Below, one piece after another: positions 31,979 to 40,626 of a stretch of 64,000 bases of DNA. The DNA is from JBCDLI01 sp038745535 (GTDB taxonomy: Bacteria; Pseudomonadota; Alphaproteobacteria; Rhizobiales; Rhizobiaceae), in the NCBI GenBank assembly GCA_038745535.1, contig JBCDLI010000007.1, forward strand, positions 1 to 64,000. The letters run 5' to 3'. The position numbers were made by a program, and so were the translations under genes. The notes beneath the pieces are model-generated. The model was not told the origin of the DNA. It did no database searches and saw nothing but the letters and a program-made list of their open reading frames with translations. Numbering within the stretch: the first letter of the stretch is position 1; each line of letters starts with the position of its first letter.

Positions 31979-32557
31979 GTGACCCTCACCGAATACGCGA
32001 TGCGTCACACGGAATTGGCGGTGCAGATGCTGAAAGGCCGCGCCGACGCCAATGATGATATGGACATCTCCTCGGACGGTTTCTGGAAATCGTTTTGGGC
32101 TATCGCGTTTTCCATTCCTGCGATGCTGTTCATGTGGTCGATGGGCGCGCGAAGCGATCAGCATCCAATCGAAGGGGCGAGCCTCACCCAGCGCTTAACG
32201 ACGGAAGCAATTCTTGACGTTGGCTTGTGGGTCCTCGTGGCCGCGATATTTACGCTTGCTCTGCCGAAATTCGGTCTGGGAGCGCGGACGGCAAATTTCA
32301 TCATCGCACGCAACTGGACAACGCTGTTCTTCAATTACGTGCTAGCCGTCGCGTTTTTGCCGGGACTTGCAACGGGCCCCGACAACGATCTTATCGGTAT
32401 TCTGGTATTGATATGTTTTGTGCTGATCGTCGCTGGCTACATGCGGATCACCTATCAAAGCCTGCAGGTGAGTTTCGGCACAGCGGCTCTGATTGTGGGC
32501 GCAGAAATCTTTGCTTCGATCACGCTGACGCAGATGATCTACAGCGCCAGCGTTTAG
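31979..32557 (+). CDS. Multi-span membrane protein of unknown function
   Basis: The protein has 192 residues from a GTG at 31979, one base after the dapE stop; ATG 32000 is the alternative. The N terminus (TEYAMRHTELAVQMLKGRAD) is soluble. Four or five hydrophobic segments follow, with a first at SFWAIAFSIPAMLFMWSMG. No motif is recognised. The tight spacing with dapE suggests coupling. The 3' end overlaps the convergent truA gene by four bases. Confidence 0.62.
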   Translation: MTLTEYAMRHTELAVQMLKGRADANDDMDISSDGFWKSFWAIAFSIPAMLFMWSMGARSDQHPIEGASLTQRLTTEAILDVGLWVLVAAIFTLALPKFGLGARTANFIIARNWTTLFFNYVLAVAFLPGLATGPDNDLIGILVLICFVLIVAGYMRITYQSLQVSFGTAALIVGAEIFASITLTQMIYSASV

Positions 32558-33309
32558 GTCTTCTCGCCATAATCAACAGCTGCAAGATAAAGACCGTGGG
32601 GCGGCGCAAGCGCGCCGCAGAGCTGGTGGTCTTTTGCATCGCGAATTGCGGCTACGCGCGCGCGATCCCAACGTCCCTCGCCCACCATCTTCAGCGTGCC
32701 GACAATTGATCGCACCTGATTGTGCAAAAAGGAACGCGCGTGGATAGTGAAGATGATCTCGTCGCCATCGCGCGCAATCTTGATCGTGTCCAGCGTCTTT
32801 ACCGGCGTTTTTGCCTGACACTGCGCCGCGCGAAACGTGGTGAAATCGTGCGTGCCGAGCAGTTCTTTTGAACCGTCCAACATGGCGTCCACGTCGAGCG
32901 GTTTTTTCACCCACCACGCGCGTTTGCGATCAACGGTCAGCGGTGCCATCCGATTGTGAATGCGATACTCGTAGGTGCGTGCAGTCGCTGAAAATCGCGC
33001 ATGGAATTCTTCCGTGACCCGGGAAGCGCTTAAAACAGCAACCGATTCTTCATTCATGTGCAGGAAAGCGTTCGTCGCGATTTCCACGCGTTTATCATCC
33101 CAATCGCGGTCCAGATCGACATGGGCAACTTGACCAAGCGCGTGAACTCCGGTGTCCGTGCGCCCTGCGACCTGAAGGGTCACATCTTGAAGCGTGAAGC
33201 CGCGGATCGCTTTCTCAATCGCTTCTTGCACCGCATAGCCGTTTGTCTGCCGCTGCCAGCCGACATAGGGCGTGCCGTCATATTCGATCAACAGACGATA
33301 ACGCGGCAT
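32554..33309 (-). CDS. truA: tRNA pseudouridine(38-40) synthase
   Basis: The protein has 251 residues. It starts YRLLIEYDGTPYVGWQRQ, and the catalytic Asp52 is in AGRTDTGVHALGQVAHVD, as in TruA. A later segment RSFLHNQVRSIVGTLKMVG closes the active site. TruA makes pseudouridine at positions 38-40 of the anticodon arm. Its start overlaps the fmt stop by one base, in the usual def-fmt-truA order. Confidence 0.96.
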   Translation of the reverse strand: MPRYRLLIEYDGTPYVGWQRQTNGYAVQEAIEKAIRGFTLQDVTLQVAGRTDTGVHALGQVAHVDLDRDWDDKRVEIATNAFLHMNEESVAVLSASRVTEEFHARFSATARTYEYRIHNRMAPLTVDRKRAWWVKKPLDVDAMLDGSKELLGTHDFTTFRAAQCQAKTPVKTLDTIKIARDGDEIIFTIHARSFLHNQVRSIVGTLKMVGEGRWDRARVAAIRDAKDHQLCGALAPPHGLYLAAVDYGEKT

Positions 33310-34205
33310 CAGCGAATGTCTTGAATTTTCGCGCCGCGCAGAAACGTACTCGCGTCCATCACTTTGCCACCTGATCGCTGAAGTTCAGTCACGAAAACTG
33401 GGCCGTCAGCACAGTTCACCTTCACCGTATCACCGGTTTCTGTCAGCGTTGAGCGCAGCAGCTTCACGCGTTCCGGTTTGTCGCCGAAAACCATCTCGCA
33501 CCACGCGCCGGGAAAAGGCGAAAGCCCGCGGATATGATTGTGGACGGTCTGTGCCGATTGGCTAAGATCGATGCGCGTCTCGCTTTTCTCGATTTTCTTT
33601 GCGTAGGTCGCACCCTCCTCAATCTGAGGTGTCAGTTCCAACGCGGCAGCTTCCAGCGCTGCCATCGCTTCGACCATAAGCCCGGCGCCCTTCTCAGCCA
33701 TGACGTCATGGAGTTCGCCTGCGGTCATATCGGCAGAAATCGCGGTTTCCGCGGCCATCGCGACAGGGCCGGTATCCAGCCCGGCGTCCATCTTCATGAC
33801 CATCATCCCGGTCTGTTTGTCACCAGCCATGATCGCGCGCTGAATGGGCGCTGCGCCGCGCCAGCGGGGCAGAAGCGAAGCGTGGCCATTGTAGCAGCCG
33901 TGGCGCGTTCCCTCCAAAATCGGCGTGGGCAGGAGCAGGCCATAAGCGACCACGACCGCAACGTCGGCGTTTAGATCACGAAACTCAGCCTGTGCCTCTT
34001 CTGACTTCAGGGACTTCGGTGTCCGTACGTCCAAGCCAAGTCGCTCTGCTTCCTTAGCGATGGGTGACGCTTTGAGCTCAAGCCCTCGACGTCCCGCGGG
34101 ACGCGGCGGTTGCGTGTAAACCGCAACGATCTCATGCCCGGCTTCGTGTAGCGCCCTCAGCGTTGGCACTGAAAAATCGGGCGTTCCCATGAAGATCATG
34201 CGCAT
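33309..34205 (-). CDS. fmt: Methionyl-tRNA formyltransferase
   Basis: The protein has 298 residues, slightly shorter than the common 310. It begins MRMIFMGTPDFSVPTLRAL; the folate and catalytic region is GCYNGHASLLPRWRGAAPIQ (contains HxSLLPxWRG). The C-terminal domain binds the tRNA. Fmt formylates initiator Met-tRNA. It lies 25 bases after def and overlaps truA by one base. Confidence 0.96.
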   Translation of the reverse strand: MRMIFMGTPDFSVPTLRALHEAGHEIVAVYTQPPRPAGRRGLELKASPIAKEAERLGLDVRTPKSLKSEEAQAEFRDLNADVAVVVAYGLLLPTPILEGTRHGCYNGHASLLPRWRGAAPIQRAIMAGDKQTGMMVMKMDAGLDTGPVAMAAETAISADMTAGELHDVMAEKGAGLMVEAMAALEAAALELTPQIEEGATYAKKIEKSETRIDLSQSAQTVHNHIRGLSPFPGAWCEMVFGDKPERVKLLRSTLTETGDTVKVNCADGPVFVTELQRSGGKVMDASTFLRGAKIQDIR

Positions 34206-34230
34206 GATTACCAGACCCGTCCGCGTGTGA

Positions 34231-34755
34231 TCAAAGTGCTGCTTCGGCGCGTTGTTTGGCGAGCTTCTTGAATTTGCGGATCACCATCTGCCGTTTCAAC
34301 TTGGAAATGTGATCGATGAAAAGCTTGCCGTCCAGATGATCGATCTCGTGCTGAACGCAGGTTGCCAACAGACCGTCGGCGTCCATCGTCTGTTCTGCGC
34401 CATCTTTGTCGAGATACTTCACCTTGATCTCGGCGGGACGCTCCACATCGGCGTAGACGTCGGGAATGGAGAGACAACCCTCCTCGTAGACCGAGGTCTC
34501 GTCACCCATGTGCACAATTTCTGGGTTGATGAGCACGAGCGGATTTTTCTCTTCGTCTTCCTTTGCAACATCCATCACAAGCATTCGAAGCGGTTCACCC
34601 ACTTGGATCGCCGCGAGCCCGATACCGGGCGCGTCATACATTGTTTCCAGCATATCATCGGCAAAACGGCGCACGTCGTCGTCGACGCGTTCCAGCGGTT
34701 TGGACCGTTCTCGCAAAATCGGATCGGGCAGAAGAACAAGAGGTTTGATCGACAT
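34231..34755 (-). CDS. def: Peptide deformylase
   Basis: The protein has 174 residues. All three deformylase motifs are intact: GIGLAAIQVG, EGCLSIPDV with the metal-binding Cys, and QHEIDHLDGKLF (HExxH). It removes the formyl group from nascent proteins. It is the first gene of the def-fmt-truA operon and is divergent from rmuC, with about 75 bases between the starts. Confidence 0.97.
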   Translation of the reverse strand: MSIKPLVLLPDPILRERSKPLERVDDDVRRFADDMLETMYDAPGIGLAAIQVGEPLRMLVMDVAKEDEEKNPLVLINPEIVHMGDETSVYEEGCLSIPDVYADVERPAEIKVKYLDKDGAEQTMDADGLLATCVQHEIDHLDGKLFIDHISKLKRQMVIRKFKKLAKQRAEAAL

Positions 34756-34832
34756 GGCGTGGAGTTATGCGCGCGCCCAAGAAAGGTCAATCGCCCCATG
34801 GGAAGCACGCACGAATCGGCTATGATCAAAAC

Positions 34833-36062
34833 ATGAACATTGCATTTGATGATATTGCCTTTGTCCTCGGTACACGCGCCTACACGTGGCTTGAAGTCTT
34901 GATGGGGGTGAGTGCAATGGCGCTCGTGCTGCTGTTGGTGCTCATCCTTGTCAACTTGCGCGGCACCTCGGCCCGCCGTCACGCGCTGGACATCGCGCAG
35001 CAACGCGCAAAAGCGGCTGAAACCCAAATTGCGTCCATCATGCAGTCGCAGGCAGAGATGCAGGGTCGGCTTGGCACAATCGCGGAAGTGTTTGGCTCCC
35101 GACAAAACGAATTGAACGAGAACCTGCAACAGCGGCTAGACGCGATGACGACGCGGATCGGCCAATCGATGACCGATCAGCAAAAAGCCACGCACGAGAA
35201 CTTGTCAAAGCTGCAAGAGCGCCTCGCGGTTATCGACACCGCACAAACGAATATCCAAAGCCTAGCTGGTCAGGTGGTGCAGCTACAATCGATCCTGTCG
35301 AACAAGCAGAGCCGTGGTGCTTTTGGCCAGTCCCGGATGGAGGCAATTGTTCAAGATGGCCTGCCGCAAGGTGGCTATGATTTTCAGCCAACGCTTTCCA
35401 ACAACACACGGCCGGATTGTATTATCCACATGCCCAATGATGCGCCCGGTCTAGTGATTGACGCAAAATTTCCGCTGGAGGGTTGGAACGCGATACGAGA
35501 CGCCGACGAAGCGGCAATGCCCGCTGCAATCAAATCCTTTCGTTCATCGGTCGAATATCATGTCAAAGACATCGCTTCAAAGTATCTGCTGAAAGGCGAG
35601 ACGCAGGAAACCGCGTTTTTGTTCGTGCCGTCGGAATCGATTTTCGCCGATCTGCACGAACACCACGGGCAGGTCATCGAAAAAGCACATAAAGCGCGCA
35701 TCGTCATTGTGTCTCCGTCACTGCTGATGCTCTCGGTGCAGGTTATCCAGGCATTGCTGAAAGACGTGCGCATGCGCGAGCAGGCGCATCTCATTCAGGT
35801 TGAGGTCACGCGTCTCATGGACGATGTTATGCGGCTCGATGATCGCGTGCGGAAACTGCAAGGTCACTTTGGGCAGGCGGCCAAAGACATCGACGACATT
35901 CTGATTTCATCCGGCAAGGTCACCAAGCGCGGGCGCAAGATTGAAGAGCTCGATTTCGAGCCCGTTGAAACCGCGCCGAAACCAGTCGTCAAGACGACGC
36001 CAAAAGCCGAAAGCAAAACCGGTCAGCTTCGGCTTCACGTGGTCGATGGTGAAGGCAACTGA
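34833..36062 (+). CDS. rmuC: DNA recombination protein RmuC
   Basis: The protein has 409 residues from the ATG at 34833; an earlier in-frame ATG (34767) gives a charged leader without conserved sequence. There is an N-terminal membrane segment (about 18-42), a long coiled coil (45-150) and the RmuC nuclease-like domain, with FQPTLSNNTRPDCIIHMPND, VIDAKFPLEGW and TAFLFVPSESIFA. VIDAKFPL is the core of a restriction endonuclease-like fold. RmuC limits inversions between short repeats. It is divergent from def. Confidence 0.9.
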   Translation: MNIAFDDIAFVLGTRAYTWLEVLMGVSAMALVLLLVLILVNLRGTSARRHALDIAQQRAKAAETQIASIMQSQAEMQGRLGTIAEVFGSRQNELNENLQQRLDAMTTRIGQSMTDQQKATHENLSKLQERLAVIDTAQTNIQSLAGQVVQLQSILSNKQSRGAFGQSRMEAIVQDGLPQGGYDFQPTLSNNTRPDCIIHMPNDAPGLVIDAKFPLEGWNAIRDADEAAMPAAIKSFRSSVEYHVKDIASKYLLKGETQETAFLFVPSESIFADLHEHHGQVIEKAHKARIVIVSPSLLMLSVQVIQALLKDVRMREQAHLIQVEVTRLMDDVMRLDDRVRKLQGHFGQAAKDIDDILISSGKVTKRGRKIEELDFEPVETAPKPVVKTTPKAESKTGQLRLHVVDGEGN

Positions 36063-36071
36063 CCCGCCACC

Positions 36072-37295
36072 CTACTTAATCGAACGCACCAATGCGCTCG
36101 ATGGAAAACAGGTCGGCGTGCGACCATTCTTAGTTTGCCAATCGCCAATGGACCGGCGGGTTTTGAAACCCGGCAAACCGTCAGCGCCGCCGACATCATA
36201 ACCCTGCCCTTCGAGTACGCGCTGCATGGACGCAATGTCGGACCGGTAGAGGCTGTCCACGCTTCCCCAGCTTCCCTTAAAGCGACCGGTGCTCCACTGG
36301 ATCCGATCGGCGGCGTGGCCGACAAAGAGCGCGTAGAGGTCGCTCTCGTTGTATTTCTTGATCACATAGAAATTCGGCGTGACGATAAATGCCGGGCCAC
36401 TGCGCCCCGCGGGCATAAGCAAGAAGCCATCGCGGTCCAATTCATCGGCAGGAAACGGCCTGCCGGACACGCGCGTCACGCCCATCGCTGCCCAATCGCG
36501 CATTTTCAGACCCTGATCGGGGCCTTCAAATGAGCATGGGATATCGGTTGGAACGCGCACCTCAAAACCCCAATCGCGACCGGACTGCCAGCCAAAGCGA
36601 TTGAGATAAGCCGCAATTGAGGCAAGCGTGTCTGGAACTGAATCCCAGATGTCAGGCTTACGATCACCGTCAAAATCGACGGCATATTCGAGATAGGACG
36701 ACGGCAGAAACTGAGGCTGCCCCAGCGCGCCCGCCCAAGATGATTTCATCTGTGCTTTTGACGCCAAACCGCGTTCAATCATCACCAATGCGGAGACCAG
36801 CTCTTTTTGAAAAAGCTCCGGCCTTGTGGACATGTAGGCTTTGGTCGCCAGCACCTCAAACGCATTGTGGGGGATGTTCACACGGCCAAAGCCGCTCTCC
36901 CGCCCCCAGATCGCGAGCACGATACGGCCCGGCACACCATATTTGCGCTCAATGTCTGCCAGCGTCCGCGCGTGCTGCTGCGCCAGCCGTTTTCCGCCGG
37001 ATACAATCGCGCCGACATTGTTCTCGTTGAAGTAACGCGCTGGTGCAGAAAATTCTGCCTGACGAATGCGTTGCGGCACGCGGGTTCCGGGCTTCACCAA
37101 TCCGGGAATGCGAGTGTTGAGTTGAACGCTTCCCAGAATCTGATCGAAGGTGCCGCGCGACACGCGTGCGCTGCGTGCTTGTGGCCAGACGGTGCGTTCC
37201 AAAAAGCGCTTGAAATCGGCTTGGGTGCTGGGCTCGGCATGCGCAAAGCCTACGGAAAAAAGGAACAGAAAAAGTAACCGGACCGCACGAAGCAT
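36072..37295 (-). CDS. Lytic murein transglycosylase, MltB-like, with peptidoglycan-binding domain
   Basis: The protein has 407 residues from the ATG at 37295. A signal peptide (about 1-18, RAVRLLFLFLFSVGFAHA) is followed by the transglycosylase domain: VLAIWGRESGFGRVNIPHN with the catalytic Glu, GALGQPQFLPSSYLEYAVDF, and SIAAYLNRFGW. A C-terminal peptidoglycan-binding type 1 domain reads MQRVLEGQGYDVGGADG. No lipobox is present, so it is soluble in the periplasm. It cleaves glycan strands to give anhydro ends. The last turn (SSALVRSIK) is nine bases from the rmuC stop on the other strand. Confidence 0.88.
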   Translation of the reverse strand: MLRAVRLLFLFLFSVGFAHAEPSTQADFKRFLERTVWPQARSARVSRGTFDQILGSVQLNTRIPGLVKPGTRVPQRIRQAEFSAPARYFNENNVGAIVSGGKRLAQQHARTLADIERKYGVPGRIVLAIWGRESGFGRVNIPHNAFEVLATKAYMSTRPELFQKELVSALVMIERGLASKAQMKSSWAGALGQPQFLPSSYLEYAVDFDGDRKPDIWDSVPDTLASIAAYLNRFGWQSGRDWGFEVRVPTDIPCSFEGPDQGLKMRDWAAMGVTRVSGRPFPADELDRDGFLLMPAGRSGPAFIVTPNFYVIKKYNESDLYALFVGHAADRIQWSTGRFKGSWGSVDSLYRSDIASMQRVLEGQGYDVGGADGLPGFKTRRSIGDWQTKNGRTPTCFPSSALVRSIK

Positions 37296-37374
37296 TTTGC
37301 ACCAAATCAGCAGAGACTGCGGGAATCTATGCCGTGCCTTGCGTTGCAATCAAGACAAGAACTCGATTGGCGCA

Positions 37375-37411
37375 GACCGCCCCGCGAAGACAGCAGGGGG
37401 GCGGGGCGGTC
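37375..37411 (-). terminator. 11-bp GC-rich hairpin between the EF-hand gene and the transglycosylase gene
   Basis: GACCGCCCCGC (37375-37385) and GCGGGGCGGTC (37401-37411) form a perfect stem with a 15-base loop. It begins 13 bases after the end of the EF-hand gene on the minus strand. A U tract is lacking, so it may terminate transcription inefficiently or protect the 3' end. Confidence 0.5.
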
Positions 37412-37423
37412 CACCAGAGCGCG

Positions 37424-37639
37424 TTACTGCGGAATTGTTTCGAATTCCTCGGCGCTCAAGAGGCCGTCGCCGTCGGCGTCAGCGGTTTGGTGCATCTCCA
37501 TTGAGATGCCGATTGAGGCAGCTTCTTCAACGCTGACGAAGCCGTCTCTGTCCACGTCCACGCTATCGAATGCCACCTGCGCAAGTGCGCCACCGATGGT
37601 GAAAAGCATCGCGGTAAAAGTCGTCAAAATCATCTTCAT
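37424..37639 (-). CDS. Small exported EF-hand protein
   Basis: The protein has 71 residues. Residues 1-20 are a signal peptide ending in GALAQ. The mature part has two EF-hand loops, DVDRDGFVSVEEA and DADGDGLLSAEEF, both with Asp at positions 1, 3 and 5 and Glu at 12, so calcium binding is likely. Such small calcium-binding proteins are common in alphaproteobacteria, but their role is mostly unknown. A GC-rich hairpin follows the gene. Confidence 0.85.
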   Translation of the reverse strand: MKMILTTFTAMLFTIGGALAQVAFDSVDVDRDGFVSVEEAASIGISMEMHQTADADGDGLLSAEEFETIPQ

Positions 37640-37932
37640 GATGTTTCTCCTCTTGTTCGCCGCGCCTCCACGGACACGACATGGCAGATGAGGACGCCGA
37701 ACTGTGGCGGCAATCGGCGGAAAAAGTGGCAGACGCTACAAGCGCTGTTTCATGAAGAAATGTAATATTGATCGTGTGATCGGAGTGTCCGGAAAACCAT
37801 TGCGAAGCTGTGCTAGGGAGCGGCTCGCGCTACATTTTGAAATAAAACGATGTGATCGAGATTTTATCGCGCTGGCAGTGTATCGGCGTCAGATCAGCGA
37901 AGAGATTACGTGGCGCGACCAAAATTAATCGG
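37640..37932. other. Intergenic region between the EF-hand gene and recR
   Basis: About 290 bases upstream of the EF-hand gene and downstream of recR, which ends at 37933 on the minus strand. A 74-codon plus-strand frame (37704-37928) is open, but its translation is basic and Cys-rich without motif, so I do not call it. I see no repeat or RNA gene. Confidence 0.4.
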
Positions 37933-38541
37933 TCAAAAACCTGTTCGGCTACGCAGCGCTGCCGACAATGTTCCCTCGTCGAGATAGTCCAATTCCCCAC
38001 CCACGGGCACACCATGGGCAAGGCGTGTGATCTTGATGTCTAAGTCTTCGATTTGCGAGCAGATGTAGTGGGCCGTGGTCTGCCCCTCGACGGTGGCGTT
38101 GACCGCGATGATTAACTCGCGAACTTTGCCGTCTGAAACACGATCAACGAGCGATGCGATGTTGAGATCGTCGGGACCCACACCATCGAGCGGCGAAAGG
38201 GTTCCGCCTAGCACATGATAGCGTGCGGTGATTTCGCCCGTGCGCTCCAGCGCCCAGAGGTCGGACACATCTTCCACGACGATGATCGTACTCTCGTCGC
38301 GACGCGGATCGGTGCACACAGAGCAGGGCATGGCGGTATCAATGTTACCGCAGATCGGGCAGACGCGCACTTTTGCTTCGGCTTCCGCCATCGCCGCGGC
38401 AAGCGGGCCCAAAAGCTGCTCGCGCTTTTTAATCATGTGAAGCGCAGCACGCCTTGCAGAGCGGGGCCCTAGCCCCGGCACTTTCGCCAGAAGCTGGATC
38501 AGCTTTTCAATTTCAGGGCCAGCGATTCGTTTGGAAGCCAT
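37933..38541 (-). CDS. recR: Recombination protein RecR
   Basis: The protein has 202 residues. An N-terminal helix-hairpin-helix region (LLAKVPGLGPRSARRAALHM) is followed by the four-cysteine zinc finger VCPICGNIDTAMPCSVC, the TOPRIM part TIIVVEDVSDLWALERTG and a C-terminal Walker-like tail. RecR works with RecO and RecF to load RecA on gaps. dnaX and ybaB, its usual partners, lie about 2 kb upstream, separated by two transporter genes. Confidence 0.96.
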   Translation of the reverse strand: MASKRIAGPEIEKLIQLLAKVPGLGPRSARRAALHMIKKREQLLGPLAAAMAEAEAKVRVCPICGNIDTAMPCSVCTDPRRDESTIIVVEDVSDLWALERTGEITARYHVLGGTLSPLDGVGPDDLNIASLVDRVSDGKVRELIIAVNATVEGQTTAHYICSQIEDLDIKITRLAHGVPVGGELDYLDEGTLSAALRSRTGF

Positions 38542-38602
38542 GAGACTGAGTTAGTGCAGTTCTTGGCAGATGTGAAACCGGCTCACGCGTTATTCATCAG
38601 CA

Positions 38603-39238
38603 CTATTTTGCCAAGGCGACGCCTGCACCAAGGCCGATGAACGTCCCGCCGGTTATGCGGGCAATCCACGCGCGTGCCCGCACGCTGACAGGTTTGTCGC
38701 GGAAAGACATGGCGAAGAGGCCGTAGAGCCCGTGAATGATGAAAACGATCACAATGATCGTCGCGAACATCACCGCGAATTGCGGGATCACGGGGGATTC
38801 CGGTCGAAGAAACTGCGGGAAAATCGCGGACAGAAACAGTATCGATTTCGGATTGCTGGCAGAAACCAGAAACGCCTCACTCATGAGTGTGAAATGGGGA
38901 ACAGGTCGTCCGCTCTTGGCAGCCTGTTCAACTTGTATCTCAGTCATTTTTCCAAGTGAACTGCGGATCATTTTGAACCCGAGCCAAGCGAGATACAGTC
39001 CGCCAGCGACTTTCATGATCGTGTAGGCGAGCGGCGCAGTTGCGATGGCTGCGCCAACACCGATTGAAGCGAGTAACGCCACGCAGAACAAACAGAGCAA
39101 ATTTCCGAAAATCGTCCAAAGTGCTCCAGTGTGGCCGAACTTAAGCGCATTCACTACGACGATCAGCACATTTGGGCCGGGAGAGACGGAAGCAACCAGA
39201 ATTGCTGCAGCGAATAAAATCCAAAGCGTGAATTCCAA
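38603..39238 (-). CDS. LysE/RhtB-family amino acid exporter
   Basis: From a TTG at 39238 the protein has 211 residues. The family start FTLWILFAAAILVASVSPGP (SPGPN) and six hydrophobic segments are clear, with GGLYLAWLGFKMIRS in the middle. The TTG is chosen because GGAG lies eight bases upstream and the homologous part begins there; the frame is open to an ATG at 39319, which adds 27 residues that look unrelated. LysE-type proteins export amino acids or homoserine lactones; the substrate is unknown. It is divergent from a DMT transporter gene. Confidence 0.82.
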   Translation of the reverse strand: MEFTLWILFAAAILVASVSPGPNVLIVVVNALKFGHTGALWTIFGNLLCLFCVALLASIGVGAAIATAPLAYTIMKVAGGLYLAWLGFKMIRSSLGKMTEIQVEQAAKSGRPVPHFTLMSEAFLVSASNPKSILFLSAIFPQFLRPESPVIPQFAVMFATIIVIVFIIHGLYGLFAMSFRDKPVSVRARAWIARITGGTFIGLGAGVALAK

Positions 39239-39362
39239 ACCAATTCTCCAAATGACCGCTGCTGTAGATGCTATCGCTGGCACCTTCGCAAAACAAACCA
39301 GACAAAAGCTGCGAGCCAAGTTTCAGGTGGCGTCGGAGCACCTGTTCTCGTAGCTGCAGGTG

Positions 39363-40292
39363 ATGACCGCCAAGCCTATCCAAAACCCGATGACACCCAC
39401 GCTTTGGGGCTTGCTGATCTTATTATCGGTGCTTTGGGGCGGGTCTTTCTTTTTCAACGGCGTTTTGGTCCGCGAACTGCCGCCGATGACAATCGTGTTT
39501 TTCCGCGTTTTTCTCGCAGCCATAGCGCTTCATATCTGGCTCATCGCGCAGGGCGATGGATTGCGCGTTGGGCTACCAATTTGGATTGCCTTCTTCGCGA
39601 TGGGGCTTTTAAACAACGTCGTACCATTCTCGTTGATCGTCATCGGTCAAACGCAATTGGCGTCGGGTGTCGCTTCAATCATCAACGCAACAACGCCGCT
39701 ATTCACATTGGTTGTTGCTCAATTCCTGACTGAAGATGAACGCATCACCTGGTCAAAGTCTGCCGGTCTCATCGTCGGATTTTTCGGCGTGTTTGTTTTG
39801 CTCGGCGGATTTGATGGTTTCAGCTTAGACGCGCCGCTCTATGCCTATGTCGCGTGCCTTGCAGCCGCGCTTTCATACGGGTTTGCTGTTGTCTTTGGTC
39901 GGCGATTTAAATCACTAGGCATCGCACCGAAGCACCTTGCAGCGGGCCAACTCACCGCTTCATCGGCGATGATGTTGCCGCTCATGATGATTGTAGACCG
40001 ACCATGGACGCTGCCCGTTCCGTCCGCCACTGCAATAGCATCGCTACTCGCGCTCGCGGTGGTAGCGACGGCCTTTGCCTACATCCTGTATTTCCGCGTG
40101 CTGGCTGGAGCAGGCGCTACGAACGCAGCGATCGTCACGTTTCTCATTCCGGTCAGCGCGATCCTGCTTGGCGTAACGTTTCTAAACGAAGTGCTTCTCG
40201 TACGGCACATCGGGGGCATGCTGCTGATCGGCTGCGGCTTGTTGCTGGTGGACGGGCGTTTGTTTCGCGTTGGGCGAAAGCGAACCTCCTAG
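39363..40292 (+). CDS. EamA/DMT-family transporter
   Basis: The protein has 309 residues from the ATG at 39363; a GTG three bases earlier is equivalent. Ten hydrophobic segments in two repeats are visible, with LLSVLWGGSFFFNGVLVREL and RVFLAAIALHIWL in the first and FLIPVSAILLGVTFLNEVLL in the second, typical of EamA domains. The family exports metabolites such as amino acids. The stop overlaps the convergent ybaB gene by CTAG (40289-40292). Confidence 0.88.
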   Translation: MTAKPIQNPMTPTLWGLLILLSVLWGGSFFFNGVLVRELPPMTIVFFRVFLAAIALHIWLIAQGDGLRVGLPIWIAFFAMGLLNNVVPFSLIVIGQTQLASGVASIINATTPLFTLVVAQFLTEDERITWSKSAGLIVGFFGVFVLLGGFDGFSLDAPLYAYVACLAAALSYGFAVVFGRRFKSLGIAPKHLAAGQLTASSAMMLPLMMIVDRPWTLPVPSATAIASLLALAVVATAFAYILYFRVLAGAGATNAAIVTFLIPVSAILLGVTFLNEVLLVRHIGGMLLIGCGLLLVDGRLFRVGRKRTS

Positions 40293-40612
40293 AACGGCAG
40301 CTTCATGCCCGGTGGAAGCGGCATGCCCGCGGTCAGTTCCTGCGTTTTAGTCGCGACCAGTTCCTCGATCTTCGATTTTGCGTCGCCGTGGGCGGCCATG
40401 ATCAAGTCTTCGAGCACTTCGACATCGTCTTCCTGGAAAACCGACGGGTCAATGTTGATTGCGGTCATCTTGCCCTTTCCGTCGAGCGTGACCTTCACCA
40501 TTCCGCCGCCTGCAGTGCCTTCGGCGGTGGACGATGCAAGGTCTTCCTGCATCTGCGCCATCTTTTCCTGCATCTCTTTGGCTTTGGACATCAGGCCCAT
40601 AATGTCTTTCAT
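40289..40612 (-). CDS. ybaB: YbaB/EbfC-family nucleoid-associated protein
   Basis: The protein has 107 residues. It begins KDIMGLMSKAKEMQEKMAQM and continues with MVKVTLDGKGKMTAINIDPS and the closing LPPGMKLPF, which is the full YbaB pattern. It forms a tweezer-like dimer on DNA. The gene lies 14 bases downstream of dnaX, the normal dnaX-ybaB(-recR) arrangement, with recR displaced by two transporter genes here. Confidence 0.95.
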   Translation of the reverse strand: MKDIMGLMSKAKEMQEKMAQMQEDLASSTAEGTAGGGMVKVTLDGKGKMTAINIDPSVFQEDDVEVLEDLIMAAHGDAKSKIEELVATKTQELTAGMPLPPGMKLPF

Positions 40613-40626
40613 GATCGTCTCCTAAA

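Noticed and set aside
31219..31989. 256-codon minus-strand frame opposite dapE
   Set aside because: dapE has all M20 metal-binding motifs; this is a shadow.
37704..37928. 74-codon plus-strand frame between the EF-hand gene and recR
   Set aside because: There is no ribosome binding site, conserved motif or neighbour that supports it.
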